In this document: piece by piece, positions 16,671-24,741 of the stretch
Numbering within the stretch: the stretch's first letter is position 1
Layout of the letters: each line of letters begins with the position of its first letter
Source of the DNA: VGSZ01 sp044349155
GTDB lineage: Bacteria; Myxococcota; UBA727; VGSZ01
Assembly: GCA_044349155.1 (NCBI GenBank)
Contig: JBIKRQ010000009.1
Location: forward strand, 1-43,325
Reading direction: 5' to 3'
Length of the DNA stretch: 43,325 nucleotides
Made by a program: the position numbers and the translations under genes
The notes under the pieces: generated by a model
The model's database searches: none
Seen by the model: only the letters and a program-made list of their open reading frames with translations
What the model was told of the DNA's origin: nothing

Positions 16671-17276
16671 TCAGTCGACGTGCCGTGTTGGGCCACCAGC
16701 AACAACGGGGCGTGCGTCTGGCTGCAGCAGTCGGTCGGCGAGGGTGAGCAGTGCTGCCGCCATGGTGGGCGCCTCGCGTCGCAAGGTCTGCAGGCCGATG
16801 TAGGCGCCGTAGTAGATGTCGGCAGAGAGGCGCGCCTGCTCGGGCGGTTGGCCGCAGCGCTCAAAGGCCGAGGCGACAAAGGCGAGGCGGCCGGCGTCGA
16901 CGCGCCCCACCACTTCGGCCACAGCGGGGTCGGCCCGGGCCCACTCGCGCAGGGCGGGCTCTGCTTCAATGCCACCATGGGCGTCGTCGTGGCTCCCCGC
17001 GGTGGCGTGCTCGGCGAGTGCTCGCAACTGCTGCGGGCCATCCAGGTCGGCCAGTGCCACCGCCACGTCGGCAAACGCCCGCTGCTCCCAGTAGGCCAGC
17101 ATGGCCTCGTGCCAGCGCGCGGGACTGCCGAAGTGCCAGTAGAACGAGCCCTTGGTCGCCAACAGCGTCCGCGCCACCGTCTCGACCCGCAGCGCCTGCG
17201 GGCCCGCCGCAACGAGGGCGCGGAAGCCGGCCAGCACCCAGTCCTCTGGTCCAAGTCGTTGAATCTGCTTGCCCAT
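16671..17276 (-). CDS. TetR-family transcriptional regulator (2)
   Basis: A 201-aa regulator whose HTH (ALRVETVARTLLATKGSFYWHFGSPARWHEAML) is typical of TetR proteins; KGSFYWHF is a near-canonical recognition helix. The C-terminal domain resembles regulators of stress or efflux-type genes but the ligand is unknown. ATG 17276 (MGKQIQRLG) is chosen; the open frame to 17495 has no similarity and would run across the divergent promoter. Two inverted-repeat operators at 17286 and 17316 lie between it and the divergent membrane protein gene, which points to autoregulation plus control of that gene. Confidence 0.92.
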   Translation of the reverse strand: MGKQIQRLGPEDWVLAGFRALVAAGPQALRVETVARTLLATKGSFYWHFGSPARWHEAMLAYWEQRAFADVAVALADLDGPQQLRALAEHATAGSHDDAHGGIEAEPALREWARADPAVAEVVGRVDAGRLAFVASAFERCGQPPEQARLSADIYYGAYIGLQTLRREAPTMAAALLTLADRLLQPDARPVVAGGPTRHVD

Positions 17277-17285
17277 GGGCGAACC

Positions 17286-17299
17286 ATACGGTTCCGTAT
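17286..17299. promoter_or_regulatory. TetR-type operator, site 1
   Basis: ATACGGTTCCGTAT is a perfect inverted repeat (6-bp arms, 2-nt centre) just upstream of TetR-2 and in the divergent promoter region. Confidence 0.75.
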
Positions 17300-17315
17300 T
17301 GAGAACAGGCAAACC

Positions 17316-17329
17316 GTACGCTACCGTAT
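17316..17329. promoter_or_regulatory. TetR-type operator, site 2
   Basis: GTACGCTACCGTAT is a near copy of site 1 (reverse ATACGGTAGCGTAC), 30 bases away centre to centre, close to three helical turns. It lies 20 bases before the membrane-protein start. Confidence 0.72.
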
Positions 17330-17348
17330 GGAAAACCAGAGGTGCGCG

Positions 17349-17741
17349 ATGAACAGGCCGATCGTTGCTGCCGCAGTGCTGTCGCTGCTGACGTTTTTCA
17401 TCCATGTCGTTGGTGGCGGTGCAGATGTGCATGCCCCGATTCAGGCATCGTCGTTGGCGCCGGACCTGCGCGCCATCTCGGCAGTGTTGTGGCACGAGGT
17501 GAGCGCACTGCTGTTGGTGCAGGGCGTGGCACTGGCCTGGGACGCACGCCGTTCACAACGCAACAAGCCCCTGTTGGTCGTGCTGCTGGCGCTGCAGGTG
17601 TCGTTTGCCGTGCTGTTTGTCTTCTACGGCTTGTCGGTGCTGGGGACGCCGTGGGTCATGGTGCAGTGGACCATCTTTACGGTGTTGGCGGCCTTGATCG
17701 GCTGGGGACTTCGGCCGGCGCGCACGACGGCTCCTGGATAA
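17349..17741 (+). CDS. 130-aa four-TM membrane protein, probable TetR-2 target
   Basis: I do not recognise the family. The protein has about four hydrophobic segments: residues 5-22, 45-62, 74-95 and 103-121. The loop between TM1 and TM2 contains HAPIQASSLAPDLRAI, and the end is RPARTTAPG. ATG 17349 follows CAGAGG at suitable spacing; the longer frame from 16251 is a shadow of the TetR genes. The divergent arrangement with TetR-2 and the paired operators between them suggest it is repressed by TetR-2. Its 3' end overlaps the Rieske gene on the other strand by 65 bases. Confidence 0.78.
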   Translation: MNRPIVAAAVLSLLTFFIHVVGGGADVHAPIQASSLAPDLRAISAVLWHEVSALLLVQGVALAWDARRSQRNKPLLVVLLALQVSFAVLFVFYGLSVLGTPWVMVQWTIFTVLAALIGWGLRPARTTAPG

Positions 17742-18681
17742 CCAGCACACGCTGTCGTCGTGCCTGCCACAAGGTCATCGCTTTGTCGGCGCGCACCAGT
17801 TGGCGCGGGCTGTCGAGGTGGGCCGACTCGAGCAGACGTTGATCGTCGGGTTGGATCAAGCGCAGCTCCAGCCACAGCAGCAGCGACGCGAGCAGGTCGC
17901 CAACCACCGGCACGTCGACACAGAAGCGAAACGCGATCCACGTCTCGGTCTCGCTCACGGGTGTGCACACCACCGCGACGTTGATGCGTGGCGAGGCGCG
18001 CACGTGCAGGGCCCCGGGAAACGACAGGTTCATCTCGAAGCGTTGACCGCTGCTGTCGCCCTCGCGCCGCAAGGTGCCGCTGCTGCGCAGGACGTCGTCG
18101 TCGTCGAAGCGGGCGTCGAAGGGATCGAGTCGGGTGATCGCGGGCGTGTAGCGCTGGTGCGCGAAGGGGAAGTGGTGGATGTCGAGCATCGCTTCGATCA
18201 CCCGCGACAGCGGCGCCTTCCACGTCATGTGACCCACGGGTCCGCGCTCGGGCGCTTGTGGCACCCACGGCACCGGCGTGGTGCAGGCCCCCTTCGACAA
18301 CCACAGAAACCCATGCGCCTCCACGACGGGGCGCATCGCGAGCTGCAGCGTGGGCGGAATGCGCGCCTGCGGGCCATCGCACGGCAGCTGCGTACACGCC
18401 CCAGCGCTGTTGAAGCAGAAGCCGTGGTAGGCGCACACCAGCTCGCCGTTGACGACACGGCCCAGACCCAGGTCGGCCGAGCGGTGCGGGCACGCCGACA
18501 GCGCCGCCTTCGCCGCACCATCTGCATCGCGCCACAGCACGATCCGCTCACCCAGCCGCGTGAGCGACACGGGCGCGGTGGTCAACAACGACGAGGGCCA
18601 CACGGCCCACCACAGGTTCGGCAGCACCTGAGCCTGGGGGTCGCCGCCGATGCGAACAGGAGCGATGTCGGAGGTGTGCAT
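17677..18681 (-). CDS. Rieske-type aromatic ring-hydroxylating oxygenase, alpha subunit-like
   Basis: A 334-aa oxygenase of the Rieske non-haem iron family. The 2Fe-2S motif is CPHRSADLGLG...CAYHG, giving ligands C64, H66, C83 and H86. The mononuclear iron motif is EAMLDIHHFPFAH with E163, D167, H170 and H175, which matches the E-x3-D-x2-H-x4-H pattern. The short single-protein form resembles Vanillate-demethylase/pheophorbide-a-oxygenase-like members. ATG 18681 (MHTSDIAP) is chosen over the longer frame to 18855. No ferredoxin or reductase gene lies nearby. A palindrome 20 bases upstream is a likely operator. The substrate is unknown. Confidence 0.9.
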   Translation of the reverse strand: MHTSDIAPVRIGGDPQAQVLPNLWWAVWPSSLLTTAPVSLTRLGERIVLWRDADGAAKAALSACPHRSADLGLGRVVNGELVCAYHGFCFNSAGACTQLPCDGPQARIPPTLQLAMRPVVEAHGFLWLSKGACTTPVPWVPQAPERGPVGHMTWKAPLSRVIEAMLDIHHFPFAHQRYTPAITRLDPFDARFDDDDVLRSSGTLRREGDSSGQRFEMNLSFPGALHVRASPRINVAVVCTPVSETETWIAFRFCVDVPVVGDLLASLLLWLELRLIQPDDQRLLESAHLDSPRQLVRADKAMTLWQARRQRVLVIQEPSCAPAEVPSRSRPPTP

Positions 18682-18700
18682 GCTGAAGTGTACCACTGGT

Positions 18701-18717
18701 TTAGACCGGCGGTCTAA
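18701..18717. promoter_or_regulatory. palindromic operator before the Rieske oxygenase
   Basis: TTAGACCGGCGGTCTAA: 8-bp perfect arms around one central G. TetR-like in design but unrelated in sequence to the ATACGG sites at 17286 and 17316. It ends 20 bases before the Rieske ATG and would cover its core promoter or leader. Confidence 0.75.
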
Positions 18718-18823
18718 TTCTTTCGGAACCGCTGTGCGCGCGTGCGGTGCGCGTCGAGGGCGGCGTTGTTGACGGGGGGGCAGTCGGCGCCTACGACGTC
18801 GCCACCACCGTTGAGGATTCGCC

Positions 18824-19306
18824 ATGCAGATTGCCAAGAAGAACGCCGTCGCCATCGACTACAAGCTCACCATCGACGGCGGCTTCGTCGTCGACGCCTC
18901 CGAGAAGGGCGACCCGCTGTGGTACCTGCATGGCTTCAGCAACATCATCCCCGGCCTTGAAAAGGCCCTCGACGGCCTCAACGTCGGCGACAAGAAGACC
19001 GTGCTCGTGAGCCCCGAAGAAGGCTACGGCACCTACGAAGCCGACCGCGTCCACCAGGTGCCAAAGAACCGCTTCCCCAAGGGCACCTACAACGTCGGCG
19101 ACCACGTCACGGCCACGGGCCCCGACGGTGCCGAGATGGACGCGCGCATCACGGCGATGGACGGCAAGAACTTCACCCTCGACTTCAACCACGAGCTCGC
19201 CGGCAAGGCGCTCACGTTTGAAATCACCGTCGCCGAAATCCGCGCCGCGTCGAAGGAAGAGCTGGCCCACGGCCACGTGCATGGTCCAGGCGGCCACCAC
19301 CACTGA
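18824..19306 (+). CDS. slyD: SlyD-like FKBP-type peptidyl-prolyl isomerase
   Basis: A 160-aa PPIase and metallochaperone-like protein. The FKBP core is interrupted by the IF-type insert: DYKLTIDGGFVVDAS then LWYLHGFSNIIPGLEKALDGL, VSPEEGYGTYEADRVHQVPKNRFP, and the return strand TFEITVAEIRAAS. The C-terminus is His-rich (HGHVHGPGGHHH), which in SlyD binds nickel and other metals. ATG 18824 is preceded by GAGGATT. It is followed by a strong terminator, so it is likely a single-gene transcript. Confidence 0.93.
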   Translation: MQIAKKNAVAIDYKLTIDGGFVVDASEKGDPLWYLHGFSNIIPGLEKALDGLNVGDKKTVLVSPEEGYGTYEADRVHQVPKNRFPKGTYNVGDHVTATGPDGAEMDARITAMDGKNFTLDFNHELAGKALTFEITVAEIRAASKEELAHGHVHGPGGHHH

Positions 19307-19337
19307 GCTGCGAGCACGGCAACCTGATGCTTGTTCG

Positions 19338-19359
19338 AGCGGCCACTTCGGCCGCTTTT
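19338..19359 (+). terminator. Rho-independent terminator after the FKBP gene
   Basis: AGCGGCC, loop ACTTC, GGCCGCT then TTTT (and a further T-run after GC). It lies about 30 bases after the stop codon. The longer frame of the next gene from 19327 would run through this hairpin, which is why a later start is preferred. Confidence 0.85.
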
Positions 19360-19476
19360 GCTTTTGCTGATGCCTTCACGCGATCGCACTTTCGCAAACT
19401 GCATTCGCACAAACGACAATCGCGTCCAAAGCCGCAGGCTGGCACTGCAGAGGTGTCGCGCGGCGCCGGAGCCACC

Positions 19477-20547
19477 ATGCCCGACGCCCTTCACCCAAGC
19501 GCCTTGCAACCACTTCGGGACCGCAGCGTGGGCCCGGACCTGCTGGCGCGCCTTGAGCGGTGGGTCGCGCACCCGTCAGCGGCTGAGCAGAAGGCGCTCG
19601 AAGACGCGCTCCGCGGTGTTCCCTCGGGGCGCACGAACCGAGCCGACGGCCCGGTGTTTTGGTACGGCTCGGGCGCGGTGGCGAACCAGCGCTTGTTCGC
19701 CTTGCGGCTGGCCACCGTCTACAGCGGCAGGATCGAGGACGCGCTCTGCCAGTCGGACAACTTCTGTTACGGCGAGGAGGCGGTGATCGCCGCCAGCATC
19801 GCCGAAGCAGCGGGCACCGGAGCCTACGGTACTGCCCTGGAACCGCTGCAAGACGCCTCCGGCATCGCCTACGCGATCGCGCGCGACCGGCCAGACCTGC
19901 TGGGGCTCGTGATCGACAACCTCGTGAACCACCGCTCCTTCTTCGTCCCGGCAAAGCTGAGCCTGTTGGGCGTGCTGCCCTGGGCTCCTGGTGTGTCGGC
20001 CGTGATGAACGACGCGTACGCCTGGGTCACGCATCTCGGCACCACGGTGCTGACGTTGCGTGGAACCCTCGACGGCAAGAAAGCCTGGGCCTCTTTCGCC
20101 ACCGCCGCGAACGCTGCCGAGCTCGAAAAGGTGGAGCGCAAGGCTGCCGCCGCTGCCGCCAAGAAGATGGGCGTTGCGCTGCTCCCCGGCGTCCCGGCGT
20201 TGCCGCTGGTGCACGAGCCAACGTCGGCGAACATCGACTGGACGGCGGTCTTGAACGCGGCAGAGCGACCGCGGTTGCTGCGCGCGCTGCGCGAAGGTGC
20301 AGCGCCATCCGCGGTGCCCGAGGCGGTGCTCTGGTCGCGGCATGCCTGGGCGCTGTTCGACATGCTGAGCCACGGCGTGCCCCTGCAAACGACTGCCGAA
20401 ACCGAGCCCGAGGCGCGCCGGCTGCTGGCGCAACTCCACCGCGACCTTCTGCCTGGCGCCTTCGACTGGATGTGCCGCCAGACGTGGCGCGACGATCACG
20501 CCACCCAGCGGCAGCGGTTTGGTCTGCCCGAGGCGCCGAAGCGCTGA
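19477..20547 (+). CDS. protein of unknown function, 356 aa
   Basis: I do not recognise this protein. It has no signal peptide or TM. ATG 19477 (MPDALHPSALQPLRD) is chosen because it follows the FKBP terminator and has CGGAG upstream. The body is helix-rich with many Ala/Leu and a cluster of charged residues (ELEKVERKAAAAAAKKMG). Mid segments include LEPLQDASGIAYAIARDRPDLL and NHRSFFVPAKLSLLG; it ends RQRFGLPEAPKR. No catalytic motif is visible. The downstream MBL gene is convergent, so nothing in the context defines its role. Confidence 0.65.
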   Translation: MPDALHPSALQPLRDRSVGPDLLARLERWVAHPSAAEQKALEDALRGVPSGRTNRADGPVFWYGSGAVANQRLFALRLATVYSGRIEDALCQSDNFCYGEEAVIAASIAEAAGTGAYGTALEPLQDASGIAYAIARDRPDLLGLVIDNLVNHRSFFVPAKLSLLGVLPWAPGVSAVMNDAYAWVTHLGTTVLTLRGTLDGKKAWASFATAANAAELEKVERKAAAAAAKKMGVALLPGVPALPLVHEPTSANIDWTAVLNAAERPRLLRALREGAAPSAVPEAVLWSRHAWALFDMLSHGVPLQTTAETEPEARRLLAQLHRDLLPGAFDWMCRQTWRDDHATQRQRFGLPEAPKR

Positions 20548-20571
20548 CCAGCGCTGACCCCGCTGAAAGGC

Positions 20572-21546
20572 TTACTTCTTCGCGATCTTCTGGTTCACAA
20601 GCCCGTACACGCCATAGCCAATCAACTCGGGGAAGGCGTAGCCGGGGAATGCCGCGACGGCCTCGGCTTGAATGGCTGCGAAATGGTCGGCGGCGGCGGG
20701 GCCTGCGAGTTCCGCCTGACGCGTGCCGAGTCGGGCCACGTACGCCGTGACCAGCGCATCCAGTTGGTCGAGATAGGCCTTCTGCTGGGCCACGGCGACA
20801 GCGACTTCGGCCGAGGCGCCGCGCCCGCCGTACACGGTCATGCCGCTCCATGGCTGCAGTTCGTCGAGGGCCGCGTGCCACGAGGGCAGGTCTGGTGTGG
20901 CCTGGCCGTCGACGATGCCGCCTTCGAGCCAGGCGTGGGCCTGGTGGTGAACGAGGTCGCCCACGACGAGGGCGTTGAGGGCCGGGATGGCCGCCACGGT
21001 CTGCGTCGACGACACGCCGCGGTGCTGCAGCTCGTGCAGCTGCACGACGGCGCCGTTTTTGAGCGGGAGGTTCAGGTCGCCGCTGAACGTTTGGTCGATC
21101 GTTGCTTCGGCGGGGTAGGTGGCTTCTGTGAACATCTTTGCGATGTTGACGAAGAAGTACTTTTTGTAGGCATGCACACCGGCGATGGCCTGGGCAGTGG
21201 CAGCGCTGGCCACGACGCGGGCGCCAATGGCTTGAAACGCTGCAGCACCGTTGAATTTGTCGGGGTTTGGATGGGTGACCACCACAAAGGTGATCGGGTT
21301 TGCGGTCTTCGCCTGGATCTCGGCAATCAGCGCCTGCGCGAGCTCCGGGGTGAACTGCGCATCGAAGACAATCACTTCGCTGCCGGTATCCCACCAGAAC
21401 GAATGGGTGTTGAAGCCCGCGTCATCCGACGTGAATGTTTGCAGTGAGCCAGCGCGGGCGACTTCGTGGCTGTCAGTGTTTGGCGTCGAGCCACAAGCAG
21501 CGAGAAAAAGGCTCGACATGGCAAGACAGAGGGCGAAACGTTGCAT
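20572..21546 (-). CDS. lipoprotein with metallo-beta-lactamase fold, altered metal motif
   Basis: A 324-aa protein with a lipoprotein signal (MQRFALCLAMSSLFLAAC; Cys18) and an MBL-fold body: strand EVIVFDAQF, then VVVTHPNPDKFNG, the later metal-site strand region NALVVGDLVHHQAH, and a WSGMTVYGGRG segment. The canonical HxHxDH signature reads HPNPDK, so the second His and final His are replaced by Asn and Lys. The substrate is unknown. ATG 21546 is chosen because it starts the signal peptide with GGAGAG upstream. It is divergent from an AraC-type regulator 94 bases away, a likely regulator and target pair. Confidence 0.82.
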   Translation of the reverse strand: MQRFALCLAMSSLFLAACGSTPNTDSHEVARAGSLQTFTSDDAGFNTHSFWWDTGSEVIVFDAQFTPELAQALIAEIQAKTANPITFVVVTHPNPDKFNGAAAFQAIGARVVASAATAQAIAGVHAYKKYFFVNIAKMFTEATYPAEATIDQTFSGDLNLPLKNGAVVQLHELQHRGVSSTQTVAAIPALNALVVGDLVHHQAHAWLEGGIVDGQATPDLPSWHAALDELQPWSGMTVYGGRGASAEVAVAVAQQKAYLDQLDALVTAYVARLGTRQAELAGPAAADHFAAIQAEAVAAFPGYAFPELIGYGVYGLVNQKIAKK

Positions 21547-21640
21547 GGGGTCTCTCCGTGTTCGGGTGATGAAAGCACCATAGGTCCCGCCCGGGTGTCT
21601 GGCTCGGCTGCTTCGGCCAAAGAATGTGGTAAAAAGGACA

Positions 21641-22402
21641 ATGTCCCGCGCCGCGTTCGATCCCGACGATCCTGCCGCCGCCCCTGCGTTTGTGCTCGAA
21701 GCCACCTACGAGGCCACCGACGGGGTCTGGCACAGCCACCGGCACGCGCAGCTGGTCCACGCCTCGGCCGGGGTGTTGGTGGTGACGACGTCGACGGGCC
21801 GCTGGGTGGCCCCGCCACAGCGGGCGGTCTGGGTGCCGGCGGGCATGGCCCACAGCGTTGCCTCTCGTCGCCCGTTTCAACTGCTCACGCTGTACGTCGA
21901 CCCGGCGGCCGCGCCCACGCCCGAGTGCTGCCAGGTGGTCGCGGTGGACACGCTGGTGGGGGCGTTGTTGAAAGCCGGGGCGTCGTTTGGGGCGGCGTAC
22001 CCGCCGACGGGGCCCGAGCAGCGGCTGCTGCAGGTGGTGCTGGATCGTCTGCCTGCGCTTGCAGCCGCTCCGGTGCTGCAGTTGCCGCAGCCGCGCTCGC
22101 CGGCGCTGGTGCAGGTGGCGGCCCAGTTGCTCGCCCGCCCCGACGACCAGCGCACCCTTGAGCAATGGGCGGCCAGCGTGGCGATGACCCCGAAGACCTT
22201 CGCCCGTCGGTGTGTGGCCGAAACCGGCATGACCTTTGGGCGCTGGCGGCAGCACCTGCGGTTGTTGGTGGCGGTGGAGCTGCTGGGCGGCGGCGACAGC
22301 GTCACGGCCGTGGCCTTCGACGTCGGCTACGAAGACGTGTCGTCGTTCATCAGTGCCTTCAAGTCGGTGTTCTCGCACACCCCGGCGCAGTACTTCAGGT
22401 GA
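21641..22402 (+). CDS. AraC-family transcriptional regulator
   Basis: A 253-aa activator-type regulator. The N-terminal half is a cupin-like sensor domain (WHSHRHAQLVHASAGVLVV, VPAGMAHSV). The C-terminal half is the double HTH: TLEQWAASVAMTPKTFARRCVAETGMTFGRWRQHLRL and a second HTH ending DVGYEDVSSFISAFKSVFSHTPAQYFR, a near-canonical AraC tail. ATG 21641 is preceded by AAGGA at a short spacing; GTG 21626 is an alternative. Divergent from the MBL lipoprotein, which it probably controls. The effector is unknown. Confidence 0.92.
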   Translation: MSRAAFDPDDPAAAPAFVLEATYEATDGVWHSHRHAQLVHASAGVLVVTTSTGRWVAPPQRAVWVPAGMAHSVASRRPFQLLTLYVDPAAAPTPECCQVVAVDTLVGALLKAGASFGAAYPPTGPEQRLLQVVLDRLPALAAAPVLQLPQPRSPALVQVAAQLLARPDDQRTLEQWAASVAMTPKTFARRCVAETGMTFGRWRQHLRLLVAVELLGGGDSVTAVAFDVGYEDVSSFISAFKSVFSHTPAQYFR

Positions 22403-22415
22403 GGCAACGACGTCG

Positions 22416-23213
22416 TCATCGCTCGTCGACGTGGCTGACGGTGCAGCCGCGTTCGATCGCCGAGGTCATCGTGTGAAACGCGCTCGACCAGGCCGCAGTG
22501 CGCGCGCTCGACGTCGATGGCGCCGCCCACGTCGTTGTGTGCTCGCCGAGTGACACAGCGACAGTGACGGTGTCGGTGACCAGGTGGGCGTCTGGTTCAG
22601 GCCCACCGCTGAGGACACGCAGCGCGCTGACGACGTCGACGGCGGGGCCCTGGATGCTGACTGGTAGCGTATCGGTGACCAGCACCGGTGGGCCCGGTGG
22701 CAGCAGCAGCAGTCGCACCGTCGACGAGGCATTGGCCTTCTCGACGACGCCGATGTGCACCGGGCGAACGTTGCGCAAGGCGTGGGCGGCGCGCTGTGCA
22801 TCGTCGATGGAACTCGCGTCGACCACGAGCCAGGCTTCGGCGGTGGCAGGGTCGATGTCGGCGTCGAGTGCTTGCTCCTCAGCCGCGGCGACATCGAGCT
22901 TCATCATCTCGACGTCGACATCGTTGCCCGAGCCATAGCGCGCCGCCGTGATCGACAGGCCAGCAGGTGCTGCCGCACCACGCGAGCACAGGGTTCGATC
23001 GGCGAAGAACAACACGGCACCGCTGCCACCAAACGGGGCGCTCCAACGAACAGAGGCCTGCAGGTTGGTGTCGTCGACAACGACGGCATCCACCGGCAGG
23101 CCCCCAACGGTGGGGCGCAACATCTGCACGTCGACGTCGTGAACGGCGACGTCACCACCAACGCTCGCGCACCCGGCACAGACGCACACGACGCAGGCAA
23201 CCAGGCGCTTCAT
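22416..23213 (-). CDS. predicted lipoprotein of unknown function, downstream of boxB
   Basis: A 265-aa protein with a lipoprotein signal (MKRLVACVVCVCAGC; lipobox CAGC at Cys15). The body has beta-strand-like segments (VAVHDVDVQMLRP, ASVRWSAPFGGSGAVLFF, RLLLLPPGPPVLVTDTLPVSI) and few acidic clusters. No motif was recognised. ATG 23213 is chosen over 23231 because it opens a clean signal peptide. It lies 43 bases after the boxB stop on the same strand, so it may be cotranscribed, but no known Box component resembles it. It is convergent with the AraC gene, with 13 bases between stops. Confidence 0.7.
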   Translation of the reverse strand: MKRLVACVVCVCAGCASVGGDVAVHDVDVQMLRPTVGGLPVDAVVVDDTNLQASVRWSAPFGGSGAVLFFADRTLCSRGAAAPAGLSITAARYGSGNDVDVEMMKLDVAAAEEQALDADIDPATAEAWLVVDASSIDDAQRAAHALRNVRPVHIGVVEKANASSTVRLLLLPPGPPVLVTDTLPVSIQGPAVDVVSALRVLSGGPEPDAHLVTDTVTVAVSLGEHTTTWAAPSTSSARTAAWSSAFHTMTSAIERGCTVSHVDER

Positions 23214-23256
23214 CAGGCGGTGATCGCACATCGCCGTCGGTGCGGCGACGCGAACG

Positions 23257-24669
23257 TCAGAGCTTCACGTACTCGTAGGCGATGGGCTGGTCGTTCACGC
23301 CCTTCACGGGTGGCGCGATCCAGTTGGCCATCTTGCCGGGCTCGAGCACCTGCTGCATCAGCGATTGCACGTGGACGCGGTCGGCCGTCGACGGCAACCA
23401 CTGGCCATGCAGGCGGTCCCACTCGGCGTCGGTGATCAAGTCACCCTTCGGGTTGAACTTCGCCTCGGCCCACTGGCCCACCTTGCGGTGGAACCGGCGC
23501 GACGGCAGCGTGAAGGTGAAGTCGATGCCCTGCTCTTTGGTCTCGGCATTCCACTTCGTGAGCACACCACCGCAGTCGCGGATGTAGTCGTCGCGCAGGA
23601 TCTCGTTCATCGCGTTTCGCAACGGGATCTCTTCGCTTTTGACCTTGTCACCGGCGAGCACATCCATGTTGTAGATGCCCTCTTTGGCGATGTGGTCGTC
23701 GTAGCGGCGCTCGTCGGCACGGCCCTTCACACCCGAGGCGAAGTACGACGCGGCGTTGCTGCTGACCTCGTTGCCGAACAGATCGAGCGAGGCCGTGTAC
23801 CAGAAGTTCGTGTACTTCTGCAGCACGTCGAGGTTGATGCCGCCGTAGGCACTCACGTCGCTGGTGTTGTGCTCCTTCATGAGTTCGCAGGTCCGCTTGA
23901 TCACGCGGCGCACGCTCGTCTGACCGACGAACATGTGGTGCGCTTCCTCGGTGAGCATGAAGCGGCAGGTGCGGCTCAGCGGATCGAAGGCGCTCTCGGC
24001 CAACGACTTCAGCTGGTACTTGCCGTCTCTGTCGGTGAACGTCGTGAACATGAAGAAGCTCAACCAGTCCGAGATGGGCTCGTTGAACGTCGTCAGAATG
24101 CGCGGCTTGTCTTGATTGCCGCTTCGGCGCTGCAGGAGTTCGTCGGCTTCTTCGCGGCCGTCGCTGCCGAAGTAGCTGTGCAGCAGGTAGACCATCGCCC
24201 ACAGGTGGCGGCCTTCTTCGACGTTGACCTGAAACAGGTTGCGCATGTCGTAGAGCGAAGGCGCTGTATTGGCCAACAGGCGCTGCTGCTCGACGGAGGC
24301 GGGCTCGGTGTCGCCCTGGGTCACGATCAGCCGGCGCAGGGCATTTCGGTGCTCACCAGGCACGGTTTGCCAGGCGGGTTTGCCGAAGTCGTCGCCGAAG
24401 CCCACTTTGCGGTCGGCCTCGGGGTCGGCGAGGAAGATGCCCCAGCGGTAGTCCGGCATCTTCACGTGGTCGAAGATCGCCCAGCCATCGACGTCGACGC
24501 TGACCGCGGTGCGCAGGTAGATGTTTTTTTCCTGGAACCCCTCGGGGCCCATGTCTTTCCACCAGCTGATGAAGTTCGGCTGCCACGATTCCAACGCGCG
24601 CTGCAGACGTTTGTCGTCGCCGAGGTGGACGTTGTTTGGGATCTTCTCGTTGGTCAGAACCGCGGTCAT
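23257..24669 (-). CDS. boxB: benzoyl-CoA 2,3-epoxidase subunit BoxB
   Basis: A 470-aa oxygenase component that epoxidises benzoyl-CoA in the aerobic Box pathway. The sequence matches the family along its length: opening MTAVLTNEKIPNNVHLGDD, ALESWQPNFISWWKDMGPEG, NVEEGRHLWAMVYLLHSYFG and ISDWLSFFMFTTFTDRDG with carboxylate-bridged diiron-type Glu/His clusters, then RFMLTEEAHHMFVGQTSV, a typical EAHH iron-ligand motif. ATG 24669 has CGGAGCG upstream; the frame to 24753 is ignored. boxA and boxC are not in the window, so BoxB is alone here. An operator pair over its promoter suggests inducible control. Confidence 0.93.
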   Translation of the reverse strand: MTAVLTNEKIPNNVHLGDDKRLQRALESWQPNFISWWKDMGPEGFQEKNIYLRTAVSVDVDGWAIFDHVKMPDYRWGIFLADPEADRKVGFGDDFGKPAWQTVPGEHRNALRRLIVTQGDTEPASVEQQRLLANTAPSLYDMRNLFQVNVEEGRHLWAMVYLLHSYFGSDGREEADELLQRRSGNQDKPRILTTFNEPISDWLSFFMFTTFTDRDGKYQLKSLAESAFDPLSRTCRFMLTEEAHHMFVGQTSVRRVIKRTCELMKEHNTSDVSAYGGINLDVLQKYTNFWYTASLDLFGNEVSSNAASYFASGVKGRADERRYDDHIAKEGIYNMDVLAGDKVKSEEIPLRNAMNEILRDDYIRDCGGVLTKWNAETKEQGIDFTFTLPSRRFHRKVGQWAEAKFNPKGDLITDAEWDRLHGQWLPSTADRVHVQSLMQQVLEPGKMANWIAPPVKGVNDQPIAYEYVKL

Positions 24670-24725
24670 CAAGCGCTCCGGTGGCTGTGGGGTGGCGTCT
24701 GTGGCTGTCGCGTGGCGGGCAGGTG

Positions 24726-24741
24726 ACTGTAATCTAGTGCG
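24726..24741. promoter_or_regulatory. boxB operator-like box 2, over the predicted -10
   Basis: ACTGTAATCTAGTGCG is a degenerate copy of box 1 (ACTG, a central AT-rich segment and AGTGC shared). It overlaps the predicted -10 of boxB and lies 32 bases from box 1, three helical turns. Confidence 0.5.

Noticed and set aside
23365..24726. 453-aa plus-strand open frame opposite boxB
   Set aside because: The minus strand matches BoxB along its full length; the plus frame is a shadow.
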